The position numbers were made by a program, and so were the translations under genes. Of a stretch of DNA of 64,000 nucleotides, positions 1-9,335 are shown one piece after another. The notes under the pieces are model-generated. The model saw only the letters and a list, made by a program, of their open reading frames with translations, was not told where the DNA came from and did not search any database. How positions within the stretch are numbered: the stretch's first letter is position 1; each line of letters starts with the position of its first letter. The DNA comes from Salinibacterium sp. ZJ450. GTDB taxonomy: Bacteria > Actinomycetota > Actinomycetes > Actinomycetales > Microbacteriaceae. The stretch covers positions 3,038,001 through 3,102,000 of the forward strand of contig NZ_CP061771.1 in assembly GCF_011751885.2 (NCBI RefSeq), written 5' to 3'.

Positions 1-227
1 TGACGAGCGCGACCGGTTCCCTTCTGTTTGAACGGCTTGCGGCCTGCGCCGGAAACTTCACCGCGACGCTTGGTCTTGTGAGTTCCCTGACGAGCTGCAG
101 CGAGCTGTGCAACAACGACCTGGTGGATGAGCGGAACGTTAGTCGTAACGTCGAAGAGCTCGGCGGGCAGCTCAACGGAGCCGGCCTTCTTGCCCTTGGC
201 GTCGATGACGTCGATCGAGGTAGCCAT
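1..227 (-). CDS. rplD: 50S ribosomal protein L4 (partial, N-terminal 75 residues)
   Basis: This is the start of ribosomal protein L4, an early-assembly 23S rRNA-binding protein of the large subunit. The minus-strand ATG at 225-227 opens [20 protein letters not shown], and the conserved rRNA-binding segment with [20 protein letters not shown] follows before the window edge. The gene continues beyond base 1, so about two thirds is missing. It lies five bases after the rplC stop, in the conserved S10 operon order rpsJ-rplC-rplD, and is surely co-transcribed with them. Confidence 0.95.
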   Translation of the reverse strand, partial: MATSIDVIDAKGKKAGSVELPAELFDVTTNVPLIHQVVVAQLAAARQGTHKTKRRGEVSGAGRKPFKQKGTGRAR

Positions 228-232
228 GAGAA

Positions 233-883
233 CTACGCTCCCTTCACGGCGTTGCGGACGAATACGAGGCGGCCACGAGCGCCGGGAACGGCACCCTTGA
301 CGAGGATCAGGCCCTTCTCGGTGTCAACCGAGTGCACCTTGAGGTTCAGAACGGTGACACGGTCGCCACCCATACGACCGGCCATGCGCATGCCCTTGAA
401 GACACGGCTCGGGGTCGAGGAAGCACCGATCGAGCCGGGCTTGCGGTGGTTGCGGTGCGCACCGTGCGATGCGGAAACACCCTTGAAGTTGTGACGCTTC
501 ATAACACCGGCGAAGCCCTTGCCCTTGCTGGTGCCGACAACGTCGACCAGCTGGCCTGCCTCGAAGATGTCAACCGTGATCTCCTGGCCGAGCGTGTACT
601 CGGAGGCGTCAGGGGTGCGAACCTCGGTGAGGCTGCGGCGCGGCGTTACGCCGGCTGCGTCGAAGTGACCGGCCTCGGGCTTGTTGACCTTGCGCGGGTC
701 GATGGCGCCGGAAGCGATCTGCACGGCGGCGTAGCCGTCGCGCTCGGGGGTGCGAACCTGAGTCACCACGTTGGGAGCGATCTCCACAACGGTGACCGGA
801 ACGAGCTTGTTGTTCTCGTCCCACACCTGGGTCATACCGAGCTTCTTGCCCAGCAGGCCCTTTGTCGTCTTGGTAGCAGACAT
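233..883 (-). CDS. rplC: 50S ribosomal protein L3
   Basis: Ribosomal protein L3 (216 residues) is a large-subunit assembly initiator near the peptidyl transferase centre. The chain begins [20 protein letters not shown] and carries the conserved [21 protein letters not shown] and [20 protein letters not shown] segments, the latter with the glutamine/arginine-rich loop that reaches the catalytic site. The ATG at 881-883 was chosen because an AAGGGGGATCC ribosome-binding site precedes it; a longer frame runs back into rpsJ but has no family support. It sits ten bases downstream of rpsJ. Confidence 0.97.
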   Translation of the reverse strand: MSATKTTKGLLGKKLGMTQVWDENNKLVPVTVVEIAPNVVTQVRTPERDGYAAVQIASGAIDPRKVNKPEAGHFDAAGVTPRRSLTEVRTPDASEYTLGQEITVDIFEAGQLVDVVGTSKGKGFAGVMKRHNFKGVSASHGAHRNHRKPGSIGASSTPSRVFKGMRMAGRMGGDRVTVLNLKVHSVDTEKGLILVKGAVPGARGRLVFVRNAVKGA

Positions 884-893
884 TGGATCCCCC

Positions 894-1202
894 TTAGAGC
901 TTGATCTCGATGTTGACGTCGGCGGGCAGGTCGAGACGCATGAGCGAGTCGACGGCCTTCGGCGTCGGGTCAATGATGTCGATCAGACGCTTGTGGGTGC
1001 GCTTCTCGAAGTGCTCGCGGCTGTCCTTGTACTTGTGAGGAGAACGGATCACAACGACCACGTTCTTCTCAGTGGGCAGCGGCACCGGGCCAACCACGGT
1101 CGCGCCGGCACGGGTAACCGTGTCCACAATCTTGCGCGCCGAGCTGTCGATGACCTCATGGTCATACGACTTCAGTCGAATGCGGATTTTTTGTCCCGCC
1201 AT
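894..1202 (-). CDS. rpsJ: 30S ribosomal protein S10
   Basis: Ribosomal protein S10 (102 residues), a 30S head protein and, in other bacteria, also the NusE transcription antitermination factor. The sequence [20 protein letters not shown] and the loop [10 protein letters not shown]...[20 protein letters not shown] match the family over its full usual length. It is the first gene of the S10 operon here, with about 620 bases of non-coding DNA upstream. The ribosome-binding site is weak, only a GAGAGAGAG run. Confidence 0.97.
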   Translation of the reverse strand: MAGQKIRIRLKSYDHEVIDSSARKIVDTVTRAGATVVGPVPLPTEKNVVVVIRSPHKYKDSREHFEKRTHKRLIDIIDPTPKAVDSLMRLDLPADVNIEIKL

Positions 1203-1700
1203 TTCTGACTCTCTCTCTGATCAAGGCGTCATACATCCCGGGAGGCTGCATTGGACGCCGTAGTAGCACTACGTGTGTCGCACCACTGTTCTTCTGTCAA
1301 AAACTCGCCGACTTCCGCGCCTCAGGGCGGCGTGCGGTCCGGGCTGGCCGGGGCACACACGTCTCCCCTGAAGAGTGGAGTTCGATTTAAGTCTTGTTCT
1401 GCTACCCGCGGCCTAGATCTGGAATCTATGCACTGCCTGGCAGTGATTCGCCGCTCGAGGGGCGAAATATTGAACTAGACGAGTTTGCCACATCCCGGCT
1501 ATTGCTGCAACCCGGGCGTGTCGCATCCGTCGATCCCGGGCGTGTCGCGGGATCGCGATGCGCGAGTTCCGGGGCTCGATTCGGTGTGTGGCAGGTGCCA
1601 ATCCGGCGCGCTGCGGGCTCGATTCGGGCTATCGCGGGGCTTGGGGCCGAGTTTACGCGGGCATTTGCGGCACGTCGGGGTGCTCGCGGTGCGGTTGAGC
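1203..1700 (-). promoter_or_regulatory. S10 operon leader and upstream region, no gene
   Basis: No convincing coding frame lies in this stretch. It must hold the promoter of rpsJ. Two perfect inverted repeats are visible: CGTAGTAGCACTACG at 1259-1273, close enough to rpsJ to be in the leader, and CACTGCCTGGCAGTG at 1431-1445. A hexamer read as TAGATT on the minus strand follows the second palindrome, but no good -35 partner is seen, so I do not place a promoter. The part beyond 1490 contains degraded GC-rich repeats related to the palindrome at 1701. Confidence 0.5.
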
Positions 1701-1754
1701 CAGTTTGTCGCGGTTGAGCCACGGCGCGGTGGCTCAACCACGACAAACTGGATC
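1701..1754. repeat. Dispersed long palindrome, copy A
   Basis: An almost perfect inverted repeat: CAGTTTGTCG-CGGTTGAGCC on the left matches GGCTCAACC-ACGACAAACTG on the right around the centre ACGGCGCGG. It recurs at 2979-3030 and 44428-44485. The RNA would form a long hairpin on either strand. It lies between the rpsJ upstream region and the 3' end of the AbiEi-like gene, so it could act as a transcription terminator or be a REP-like element. The function is not shown by the sequence. Confidence 0.85.
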
Positions 1755-1826
1755 AGAACTCAAGCCGAGAGGCCCGGTATGCGGGACGTAACCGGGAGTT
1801 GACGTCATCCCACCGTCAAATGCAGT

Positions 1827-2795
1827 TCAATCGCGGATGCCGCTAGCCCAGGGCACCCCGAACGGCAAGCCCGCCGCGGCGAGATGCGCACGTAGCCTGC
1901 CCGGTCGCACGGCGATCTTCCATCGCCATCGGGCGAACCTGCGTGGCAGGGCACGGAGCCGGTCCTCGCGATCTTTCTCGTCGAGCATCACCTGTTCAAC
2001 GGTGCGTCCGCTGCGATACGCCGCGTCCAGGTATTTGCGGTCACCATCGGCCTCACCGAGCGTGGCGTAGTCCCGCCACTCGAAGTCGGTCTCGCCGATG
2101 AAGCCGTCCCGATCACTGAACGGGCTCTGCAGCAGGGGCCTGGGACATCCGATCACCAGCATGTTGACGCGACTGACCGATTCGATCGGCGTCTCCGCCC
2201 GGGTTTCGGCGAAGGTGAACACGCGGTCGATTTTGCGGTGCGAGCGCAGCGGCCGAGAGTGCTCGAACTGCTCGGCCAGGTCGGTTCTGGTCAGGAGCGG
2301 CGGGATGCGTCCGAAGCGGTCGATGTGCAGCACGTGGTCCGCCATCGTGACCGCCACCATGAAGGTGGCCGTTGCTGCCATGTCGAGCACGGTGCGCGCG
2401 AGGCTGGTGACGAGGAGCCCGTTGAGCTCGACCACGTCGTCGTCGGCCAGTCTCGCGGCGTGAGCAACGATCCCGTTCCGGTTGCGGCCACCGGCGGCCG
2501 GCCGAACCGTGATGTGCACGGCATCCGGCCAGTCGCCGACGATCGGCAGCCCATGCACGGCGGCGGCCGACCAGTGCGACAGCACGGGCTGGTTTCGTCG
2601 CGTGCCCGCTACCGCGTACACCCGCGCGACGTACCGTTCGTCGGCGTCGAGCGCGGCCCAGGCCACCGTGCTCAGGTAGACACCGCGAGCGACTCGCACT
2701 TGGGTTCCTCGCGCGGCAGCCACAGCGAACTGCCGCCGGTCGGCGTCGATGCCCAGGTCGTGCATGTAGGTCAGGCGGCGGGTGGTGTCGGCCAT
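1827..2795 (-). CDS. AbiEi-like antitoxin-domain protein with DUF559-type C terminus
   Basis: The first half resembles the type IV AbiEi antitoxin/transcription factor fold common in actinobacteria: an N-terminal winged-helix segment with RVARGVYL, then LSHWSAAAVHGLPIVGDWPD and the LLVTSLARTVLDMAA helix. The last 100 residues contain DFEWRD...GEADGDRKY, which fits the very-short-patch-repair-like or DUF559 endonuclease fold often fused to such domains. No partner AbiEii toxin gene is adjacent, so an orphan DNA-binding or nuclease role is as likely as toxin-antitoxin function. The start at 2795 (MADTTRRLTYMHDLG) is tentative; 2765 is the alternative, and neither has a clear ribosome-binding site. 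Palindromic repeats lie on both sides. Confidence 0.65.
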   Translation of the reverse strand: MADTTRRLTYMHDLGIDADRRQFAVAAARGTQVRVARGVYLSTVAWAALDADERYVARVYAVAGTRRNQPVLSHWSAAAVHGLPIVGDWPDAVHITVRPAAGGRNRNGIVAHAARLADDDVVELNGLLVTSLARTVLDMAATATFMVAVTMADHVLHIDRFGRIPPLLTRTDLAEQFEHSRPLRSHRKIDRVFTFAETRAETPIESVSRVNMLVIGCPRPLLQSPFSDRDGFIGETDFEWRDYATLGEADGDRKYLDAAYRSGRTVEQVMLDEKDREDRLRALPRRFARWRWKIAVRPGRLRAHLAAAGLPFGVPWASGIRD

Positions 2796-2978
2796 GACGT
2801 GAGTGTTGCGCAGCGGGCACCCTGTGGCGCTCTTCTGCAGCGCCTGGTGGAGGCGTAGGGGCGGTAGAGGGATGGATCGAGCGGTACGCATCGGTTGGGC
2901 CAGCGGGTGAGCCACTCCGGGATAAGCCACCGCCGGGTTGGCCATTGCTGGGTTGGGGCGCAGAACGGTTTGAGCCAC

Positions 2979-3030
2979 CCTGTCGGGGTTGAGCCACGGC
3001 GCGGTGGCTCAACCCCGACAAAGTGGATCA
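2979..3030. repeat. Dispersed long palindrome, copy B
   Basis: The second copy of the palindrome: TGTCGGGGTTGAGCC pairs with GGCTCAACCCCGACA around ACGGCGCGGT, and AAGTGGATCA follows on the right as in the copy at 44428. The left arm and right arm differ from copy A by the same kind of compensating change (GGGG opposite CCCC), which suggests the hairpin itself is maintained. The rest of the 2796-3159 gap holds only GC-rich, degraded repeats of GGCCATTGCTGGGTTGG type and no gene. Confidence 0.85.
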
Positions 3031-3159
3031 AACGCCGGCTCGCGCGGAGTGGCCGGGCCTACGGGCGGGCCGCACACGGCGGCTGGGGTGTGCGGCGGGG
3101 TCCTGCGGCGTGGCGGGGTCCTGCGGCGTGCTGGGACGGTCGATTCGTACGAGGCGAGG

Positions 3160-3861
3160 CTACGCGGCGGCCGCACCGCGGCGCTGGCGCGCCGAACGCG
3201 ACGTGACCACGATGGTGAACGCGCCGGCGAGGTAGACCGCCACGCTTGCCACCATCGCGGCGGGGCCGCCCAGCCAGCCGATCACTCCAGCACCGACGAC
3301 GGCACCGAGGCCCATGGCAACCACCGCGAGCAGCCTCTGCACCCAGGGTTGGTTACGGCCGCCGCCGAGCCGGCTGTCGCGGGCGAGGTTCGCCACGGTG
3401 TTCGTCACCACGATGGTGGTGATCTCGCTGTTGCCGATCGGTTTCACCGCCGACACCTGCCCGCCCATGACCGCGGCGAGCAGGAAGGTGATCGCGAGCA
3501 ACGCTGGTTCGGGCAGTTCGCCGATGAGCAGCCACACGACCGCGAGCATGATCGCGATCGCCGCGCCGTACCCGAGCACCCAGGCCGCCGACCGCGGCAG
3601 GGTTCCGTCGTCCTCGCCGTGTCCGATGATCCGCCCGCTCACCATCGAGCCGACGATGAAGCCCGCGAGCGCTACGAGATTGTTCAGGAACGGTATGCCC
3701 TCGATGCCGATCGCGGCGAAGCCGAGGAAGAGCACGTTGCCGGTCATGTTGCCGGTGAAGACGCGGTCCAGGGCGAGGTAGCTGACGGCGTCGAATGCGC
3801 CGGTGGACGCGGTGAGCAGCAGCAATCCGGTGGTGTACTTGCGGACATGGTGGGGAGACAT
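3160..3861 (-). CDS. DUF1275 (YoaK-type) membrane protein
   Basis: A 233-residue integral membrane protein of the DUF1275/YoaK family. The diagnostic N-terminal segment TASTGAFDAVSYLALDRVFTGNMTGNVLFLG is present, followed by about six membrane segments and the conserved SAVKPIGNSEITTIVVTNT motif in the second half. Length is normal for the family. The biochemical role of the family is not established; some members are discussed as transporters. The gene stands alone between a palindromic repeat and the topoisomerase pseudogene. Confidence 0.85.
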   Translation of the reverse strand: MSPHHVRKYTTGLLLLTASTGAFDAVSYLALDRVFTGNMTGNVLFLGFAAIGIEGIPFLNNLVALAGFIVGSMVSGRIIGHGEDDGTLPRSAAWVLGYGAAIAIMLAVVWLLIGELPEPALLAITFLLAAVMGGQVSAVKPIGNSEITTIVVTNTVANLARDSRLGGGRNQPWVQRLLAVVAMGLGAVVGAGVIGWLGGPAAMVASVAVYLAGAFTIVVTSRSARQRRGAAAA

Positions 3862-3930
3862 CGGATTTCACGTTACCGCCCGGCGGCGCCCGGTCACGCA
3901 CACCCCTACTCGCGCCGACCACTCCAGCAA

Positions 3931-4899
3931 CTACTCGAACAGCATGGCGCGCAGCTCCGACTCCGCAGACCCCAGCCGCTTTGGGTCGATGGTCTGCCCG
4001 GTGAGGTAGGCGTCGACCACCCTCGGGTTTCACGTAGCTCTTGCGCGCAATCGCCGGCGTGTTGCCGAGCACGTCCGCGGTATCCCGCATCGCCTGCACA
4101 ATCGCGGCAGACCGTCGGCGCTCCGTGCTTTTCGGCCCCTGCTCCGCCAGGCTCGACGCGGCGGCGATCGTGCCGCGCAGGGTGCGGAAGTCCTTTGCTG
4201 TGAAGTCTCCCCCGGTGCGCTCGCGCACGTAGTAGTTGATTTCCGCCGGCCGCAGCGGATGCCACGCCCTGTCGTTGCGGTAGGCGAGCAGCCGGGCGCG
4301 GGGTCCTCTCCGCTTCAACCCGAGCACCACCGAGGCGAGGTCCTCGTCGGTGATCTCGGACGCCCACTCCTGCCCGCTCTTGCCGGGGAACTCGAGCGCC
4401 ACCGTGTTCCGCTGACGTGGGCGTGCGCACACAGCAGGGTGCACAGCCCGATGCTGCTGTGCGCGGCCGCGTACTGCTCGGAGCCGATCCGCAGCGAACC
4501 GGTGTCGAGCATCCGGAACGCGGTGGCCAGCGCCCGCTGCCGGTCGGGTTCGTCGCGGCGCAGGTCGATCGTCACCAGGCGCCGCGCGGTCGGCAGCGAC
4601 TCGGCCAGCGCCAGGGTGCGGTCGAACTTCGTGCGGTCCTGCTTCGCACGCCAGCCCGGGTGGTACAGGTACTGCCGTCGCCCCGCGGCATCCAGCCCGG
4701 TCGCCTGGATGTGACCGTTCGGCCAGGGGCAGATCCAGACGTCGGTCCACGCCGGTGGAATCGCAAACGCCTCGATGCGGGCCCGGATGTCGGGATCGGA
4801 GACGGTGTCGCCGTGCTCGTCGCGATAAGTGAACCCGCGCCCGGACCGGACGCGGGTCAGCCCCACCCCTGCGGCGTCACTGCGCCGAAGCCGCGGCAC
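3931..4899 (-). pseudogene. DNA topoisomerase IB, broken by two opposite frameshifts
   Basis: A eukaryotic-type (poxvirus-like) topoisomerase IB would relax supercoils through a 3'-phosphotyrosine. The N-terminal half reads in one frame from a GTG at 4897-4899, through FTYRDEHGDTVSD, WICPWPNGHIQATGLDAAGRRQYLYHPGWR and GSEQYAAAHSSIGLCTLL. Near 4410 one base is missing and the family sequence continues in another frame (NTVALEFPGKSGQEW...TGGDFTAKDFRTLRGT...NTPAIARKSYVKPE, which includes the expected catalytic tyrosine). Near 4024 one extra base restores the first frame, ending VVDAYLTGQTIDPKRLGSAE...MLFE and a TAG at 3931-3933. Translation from the start would stop early at 4315. Either a true pseudogene or two sequencing errors. 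Confidence 0.85.
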
Positions 4900-5109
4900 T
4901 TACTGGTCGCCCACGTGCTTGTCTGCCTGCTCGCGGGCGTTCTCGATCTGCTCGTCGAACTTGCCGCCGGTCACTTTCTGCGCGGCATCCGCGACGCCGT
5001 CGAGAATCTTGTCGCTGACGTCCTCGGCCTTCTCGCTCTTCAGCGCATCCTTGACCTTGTCGTCGTCGAGGAAGTCCTTCGCCTTCTTGGTGATGTCATC
5101 CAATCCCAC
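4900..5109 (-). CDS. Rv0909-like putative antitoxin / small helical protein
   Basis: A 69-residue acidic, helical protein beginning (V)GLDDITKKAKDFLDDDKVKD and containing KILDGVADAAQKVTGGKF, the pattern of the Rv0909 family of putative antitoxins (Rv0909/Rv0910 in Mycobacterium). I chose the GTG at 5107-5109 because AAGGAGAAGACC lies just before it and the family starts there; the longer frame has no such site. No Rv0910-like toxin is next to it. The stop TAA directly abuts the GTG of the topoisomerase pseudogene, so the two were co-transcribed. Confidence 0.75.
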   Translation of the reverse strand: MGLDDITKKAKDFLDDDKVKDALKSEKAEDVSDKILDGVADAAQKVTGGKFDEQIENAREQADKHVGDQ

Positions 5110-5244
5110 GGTCTTCTCCTTCGCTCCTGGTCGGCAACGCTGCCGGACGTTCGCCAATCTATGCCGGGATTCTGCGAGTCACAAGGAAGTGGGCGAATCG
5201 ACGAGCGGATGCCGCGGAACAAGGCGTCCGCGCCCGGGAACGAC

Positions 5245-5275
5245 AAAGGGGCCGAGCCTTTCGGCTCGACCCCTT
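5245..5275 (-). terminator. Rho-independent-like terminator after tuf
   Basis: The bases AAAGGGGCCGAGCC and GGCTCGACCCCTT form a strong stem with a TTTC loop about 60 bases after the tuf stop. Each arm can pair over 12-13 bases with one bulge. This is the expected place for the end of the str operon transcript. Confidence 0.75.
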
Positions 5276-5284
5276 GTCTAGCTG

Positions 5285-5329
5285 CGGGTTTCGAGACGGC
5301 CGTGAACGGCGCCTCAACCAGCGAGCGGG
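5285..5329. repeat. TCGAGAC/CTCAACCAGCGAGCG dispersed repeat, intergenic copy
   Basis: GGTTTCGAGACGGCCGT at the left and GCGCCTCAACCAGCGAGCG at the right are the two halves of a repeat that also occurs, in other forms, at 25178-25208 joined to 26428-26460, at 20835-20860 and at 45341-45366. This copy lies between the tuf terminator and the tuf stop codon. Similar sequences are widespread in Microbacteriaceae genomes, from general knowledge; the function is unknown. Confidence 0.55.
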
Positions 5330-5332
5330 TTA

Positions 5333-6526
5333 CTACTTGATGATCTTCGTGACCGTTCCGGCACCCACGGTGCGTCCACCCTCACGGATGGCGAAGCCGA
5401 GGCCGTCTTCCATGGCGATCGGCTGGATCAGCGCGACAGTCATTTCGACGGTGTCGCCGGGCATGACCATCTCGGTGCCCTCGGGCAGCGTGATGACGCC
5501 GGTGACGTCGGTGGTGCGGAAGTAGAACTGCGGACGGTAGTTCGCGTAGAACGGGTTGTGACGGCCGCCCTCTTCCTTGGACAGGATGTAGGCGGTGCCC
5601 TCGAAGTCCGTGTGGGGCGTAACCGAACCCGGCTTCACGACAACCTGGCCGCGCTCAACGTCTTCACGCTTGGTACCGCGGAGCAGCAGGCCACAGTTCT
5701 CGCCGGCCCATGCCTCGTCGAGCTGCTTGTGGAACATCTCGATACCGGTGACCGTGGTCTTCTGCGTCGGGCGGATGCCGACGATCTCGACCTCGGAGTT
5801 GATCTTGAGGGTTCCACGCTCGGCGCGGCCGGTGACGACGGTTCCACGACCGGTGATCGTGAAGACGTCCTCGATCGGCATCAGGAACGGCTTGTCGCGG
5901 TCACGCACGGGGTCGGGGATGTTGTCATCCGCGGCCTGCATGAGGTCGAGAACCGACTGGACCCACTTCTCGTCGCCCTCGAGCGCCTTGAGGCCAGACA
6001 CGCGAACGACGGGAGCGTCGTCGCCGGGGAAGCCCTGGCTGGACAGCAGCTCGCGAACCTCGAGCTCAACGAGCTCCAGGATCTCTTCGTCGTCGACCAT
6101 GTCGGACTTGTTCAGCGCGACCATGAGGTAGGGAACACCAACCTGCTTGGCGAGCAGAACGTGCTCACGGGTCTGAGCCATCGGGCCGTCAGTAGCGGCA
6201 ACCACGAGGATCGCGCCGTCCATCTGAGCAGCACCGGTGATCATGTTCTTGATGTAGTCGGCGTGACCAGGAGCATCGACGTGAGCGTAGTGACGCTTGG
6301 GCGTCTCGTACTCGACGTGCGAGATGTTGATCGTGATGCCGCGCTGGCGCTCTTCGGGAGCGGAGTCGATCGACGCGAAGTCGCGCTGCACGTTGGTTGC
6401 CGACGGGTACTTGTCAGCAAGCACCTTCGAGATGGCGGCGGTAAGGGTGGTCTTACCGTGGTCAACGTGACCGATCGTTCCGATGTTTACGTGCGGCTTG
6501 GTCCGCTCGAACTTGGCCTTCGCCAC
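5333..6526 (-). CDS. tuf: Translation elongation factor Tu
   Basis: EF-Tu (397 residues) carries aminoacyl-tRNA to the ribosome with GTP hydrolysis. All GTPase motifs are present: [24 protein letters not shown] and the Gly/Ser-Gly-Leu-Lys motif, followed by domains 2 and 3 ending [14 protein letters not shown]. Length is the family norm. It is the last gene of the str operon, 119 bases after fusA, with an extra hairpin in its leader. GGAGGACCCACAGTGG places a strong ribosome-binding site before the ATG. Confidence 0.98.
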   Translation of the reverse strand: MAKAKFERTKPHVNIGTIGHVDHGKTTLTAAISKVLADKYPSATNVQRDFASIDSAPEERQRGITINISHVEYETPKRHYAHVDAPGHADYIKNMITGAAQMDGAILVVAATDGPMAQTREHVLLAKQVGVPYLMVALNKSDMVDDEEILELVELEVRELLSSQGFPGDDAPVVRVSGLKALEGDEKWVQSVLDLMQAADDNIPDPVRDRDKPFLMPIEDVFTITGRGTVVTGRAERGTLKINSEVEIVGIRPTQKTTVTGIEMFHKQLDEAWAGENCGLLLRGTKREDVERGQVVVKPGSVTPHTDFEGTAYILSKEEGGRHNPFYANYRPQFYFRTTDVTGVITLPEGTEMVMPGDTVEMTVALIQPIAMEDGLGFAIREGGRTVGAGTVTKIIK

Positions 6527-6556
6527 TGTGGGTCCTCCTCAGGACTCGGGGGCTTA

Positions 6557-6587
6557 GCATCCGGTCGCAAGTGCTGCGACCGGATGC
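6557..6587 (-). promoter_or_regulatory. Perfect 13-bp hairpin in the tuf leader
   Basis: GCATCCGGTCGCA and TGCGACCGGATGC form a perfect 13-base-pair stem around AGTGC, some 30 bases before the tuf start. A shorter stem (GGGCGA/TCGCCC at 6618-6632) lies between it and fusA. No run of T follows on the minus strand. The structure may be a partial terminator, an RNA processing site or a leader element that sets tuf expression apart from fusA. Confidence 0.6.
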
Positions 6588-6645
6588 CTCGCTGATTTGT
6601 GTGTACTTATGTTACTCGGGCGAGGCTCGCCCTCGTTTTTAAGGG

Positions 6646-8760
6646 CTATTCGCCCTTGCTCTTCTGAACGATCTCGTCGGCGACAGCCTTCGGGACCTCC
6701 GCATACGACTCGAAGGTCATCGAGTACACGGCGCGGCCAGAGGTCTTCGACCTCAGGTCACCCACGTATCCGAACATCTCCGAAAGCGGCACGAAAGCGC
6801 GAACGACCTTGACGCCGGTCGCATCCTCCATGGACTGGATCTGACCGCGACGCGAGTTCAGGTCGCCGATGACGTCGCCCATGTATTCCTCAGGGGTGCG
6901 CACCTCGACAGCCATCAGCGGCTCGAGCAGAACAGGGTTGGCCTTACGAGCAGCCTCTTTGTAGGCCATCGATCCGGCAATCTTGAACGCCATCTCCGAG
7001 GAGTCAACGTCGTGGGCTGCACCATCGATCAGCGCGGCCCGGACACCGACGGTCGGGAAGCCTGCGAGCACGCCGACCTGCATGGCATCCTGGATGCCCG
7101 CGTCGACCGAACCGATGTACTCGCGGGGAACGCGGCCACCAGTGACCTTGTTCTCGAACTCGTACGTCTTGTCGGCGGTGATGTCCATCGGCTCGAGAGA
7201 GATCTGCACCTTCGCGAACTGACCGGATCCACCGGTCTGCTTCTTGTGGGTGTAGTCGTACTTCTCGACCTTGCGGCGCAGGGTTTCGCGGTAGGCGACC
7301 TGCGGCTTGCCGACGTTGGCCTCGACCCTGAACTCGCGCTTCATGCGGTCAACGAGGATGTCGAGGTGAAGCTCACCCATACCCTTGATGACCGTCTGGC
7401 CGGTCTCGTGGTTCTGCTCGACGCGGAACGTCGGGTCTTCCTCGGCCAGCTTCTGGATCGCCATGCCCAGCTTTTCCTGGTCAGCCTTGGTCTTCGGCTC
7501 GATGGCGACCTCGATCACGGGATCGGGGAAGGTCATCGACTCGAGCACGACCTGGTTGGCCGGGTCGCACAGGGTGTCACCGGTGGTGGTGTCCTTGAGG
7601 CCGATGACCGCGTAGATGTGGCCAGCGGTAACGCCGTCAACCGGGTTCTCCTTGTTGGCATACATCTGGAAGATCTTTCCGATGCGCTCCTTCTTGCCCT
7701 TGGTGGAGTTGGCAACAGCCGCACCACTCTCAAGCTTTCCGGAGTACACCCGAATGTAGGTCAGACGACCGAAGAACGGGTGCACCGCGACCTTGAAGGC
7801 GAGAGCCGCGAAGGGCTCGTCAGCCGACGGCTTGCGCAGGATGACCTTCTCTTCGTCGCGCGGGTCATGAGCCTCGGTGGCGGGCACGTCGAGCGGGCTG
7901 GGGAGGTAGTCCACAACCGCGTCGAGCATGGGCTGCACACCGCGGTTCTTGAACGCCGAGCCACAGAGCACCGGGTAGATCTCGCTGTTCACGGTGAGCT
8001 TGCGGATCGCGCCCTTGATCTCGGCAACGGTGAGCTCTTCGCCACCGAAGTACCGCTCCATCAGCGCGTCGTCGGTCTCGGCGACGACCTCGAGCAGCGC
8101 GGTGCGGTACTCGTTGGCCTTGTCGACGAGGTCGGCCGGGATGGGCTCGATCTCGTACGAGGCGCCGAGGGTGACGTCACCCTTGGAGTCGCCGCGCCAG
8201 GTAAGCGCACGCATCTCGACGAGGTCGACGACTCCCTCGAAGTTCGACTCCTCACCGATCGGCAGCTGCAACACCAGCGGCTTGGCGCCGAGGCGCTTCA
8301 CGATGGTGTCGACGGTGTAGTAGAAGTCGGCTCCGAGCTTGTCCATCTTGTTGACGAAGCAGATGCGGGGCACTTCGTACTTGTCGGCCTGACGCCAGAC
8401 AGTCTCAGACTGGGGCTCGACGCCCTCCTTGCCGTCGAACACGGCGACGGCACCGTCGAGCACGCGAAGCGAACGCTCCACCTCGACGGTGAAGTCAACG
8501 TGACCGGGGGTGTCGATGATGTTGATCTGGTTGTTGGCCCAGAAACAGGTCACCGCAGCAGAGGTAATCGTGATGCCACGTTCCTGCTCCTGCTCCATCC
8601 AGTCAGTGGTCGCCGCGCCGTCGTGGGTTTCGCCCAGCTTGCGGTTGACGCCCGTGTAGAACAGGATGCGCTCGGTCGTTGTGGTCTTGCCAGCATCGAT
8701 GTGAGCCATGATGCCGATGTTGCGGACCTTGTTCAGGTCGGTGAGCACTTCCTGTGCCAC
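6646..8760 (-). CDS. fusA: Translation elongation factor G
   Basis: EF-G (704 residues) drives ribosomal translocation with GTP. The G domain is intact: [39 protein letters not shown] and NKMDKLG, followed by domains II-V with [18 protein letters not shown] and the C-terminal [22 protein letters not shown]. Length and gene order rpsL-rpsG-fusA-tuf are canonical for the str operon. It lies about 105 bases downstream of rpsG. Confidence 0.98.
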   Translation of the reverse strand: MAQEVLTDLNKVRNIGIMAHIDAGKTTTTERILFYTGVNRKLGETHDGAATTDWMEQEQERGITITSAAVTCFWANNQINIIDTPGHVDFTVEVERSLRVLDGAVAVFDGKEGVEPQSETVWRQADKYEVPRICFVNKMDKLGADFYYTVDTIVKRLGAKPLVLQLPIGEESNFEGVVDLVEMRALTWRGDSKGDVTLGASYEIEPIPADLVDKANEYRTALLEVVAETDDALMERYFGGEELTVAEIKGAIRKLTVNSEIYPVLCGSAFKNRGVQPMLDAVVDYLPSPLDVPATEAHDPRDEEKVILRKPSADEPFAALAFKVAVHPFFGRLTYIRVYSGKLESGAAVANSTKGKKERIGKIFQMYANKENPVDGVTAGHIYAVIGLKDTTTGDTLCDPANQVVLESMTFPDPVIEVAIEPKTKADQEKLGMAIQKLAEEDPTFRVEQNHETGQTVIKGMGELHLDILVDRMKREFRVEANVGKPQVAYRETLRRKVEKYDYTHKKQTGGSGQFAKVQISLEPMDITADKTYEFENKVTGGRVPREYIGSVDAGIQDAMQVGVLAGFPTVGVRAALIDGAAHDVDSSEMAFKIAGSMAYKEAARKANPVLLEPLMAVEVRTPEEYMGDVIGDLNSRRGQIQSMEDATGVKVVRAFVPLSEMFGYVGDLRSKTSGRAVYSMTFESYAEVPKAVADEIVQKSKGE

Positions 8761-8864
8761 AGGTTTCCTCCGTTATTGGTTTGCGATTCGCGAGATCCGG
8801 ATGCCGGGCTTGTCTACCGCCAGTTGGTGAACAACTGGTGCGACAAGCCCGACCACGGATGCGA

Positions 8865-9335
8865 CTACCAGCGGTAGTGCGCGAACGCCTTGTTCGACTC
8901 GGCCATCTTGTGGGTGTCTTCGCGACGCTTGACAGCGGCGCCGAGACCGTTCGATGCGTCGAGGATCTCGTTGGTGAGACGCTCGGTCATCGTCTTCTCG
9001 CGGCGCGCCTTGGCGTAGCTCGTGAGCCAGCGGAGGGCGAGGGTGTTGGCGCGGTGAGGCTTGACCTCAACCGGAACCTGGTACGTCGAGCCACCGACAC
9101 GACGGCTGCGAACCTCAAGCGTGGGGCGCACGTTGTCGAGCGCCTTCTTCAGGGTTACGACGGCGTCCTGGCCGTTCTTGGTCGACACGCCTTCGAGGGC
9201 ACCGTAGACGATGCGCTCGGCGACGGACTTCTTTCCGTCAAGCAGGATCTTGTTGACGAGCTGGCTGACAATCGGCGCACCGTAAACCGGGTCGGCGACG
9301 ACGGGGCGCTTAGGAGCTGGTCCCTTGCGAGGCAT
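8865..9335 (-). CDS. rpsG: 30S ribosomal protein S7
   Basis: Ribosomal protein S7 (156 residues) nucleates assembly of the 30S head. The sequence begins [20 protein letters not shown] and holds the conserved [21 protein letters not shown] and [11 protein letters not shown] segments. The ATG overlaps the rpsL stop by one base (TAATG), typical of translational coupling in this operon. Confidence 0.98.
   Translation of the reverse strand: MPRKGPAPKRPVVADPVYGAPIVSQLVNKILLDGKKSVAERIVYGALEGVSTKNGQDAVVTLKKALDNVRPTLEVRSRRVGGSTYQVPVEVKPHRANTLALRWLTSYAKARREKTMTERLTNEILDASNGLGAAVKRREDTHKMAESNKAFAHYRW

Noticed and set aside
3353-4750. A 465-residue minus-strand frame across DUF1275 and the topoisomerase
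   Set aside because: Only its middle part matches topoisomerase IB; the rest is out-of-frame DUF1275 sequence. Treated as part of the pseudogene.
7012-8877. A 621-residue plus-strand open frame opposite fusA
   Set aside because: Antisense shadow of EF-G with no recognisable domain and no ribosome-binding site.
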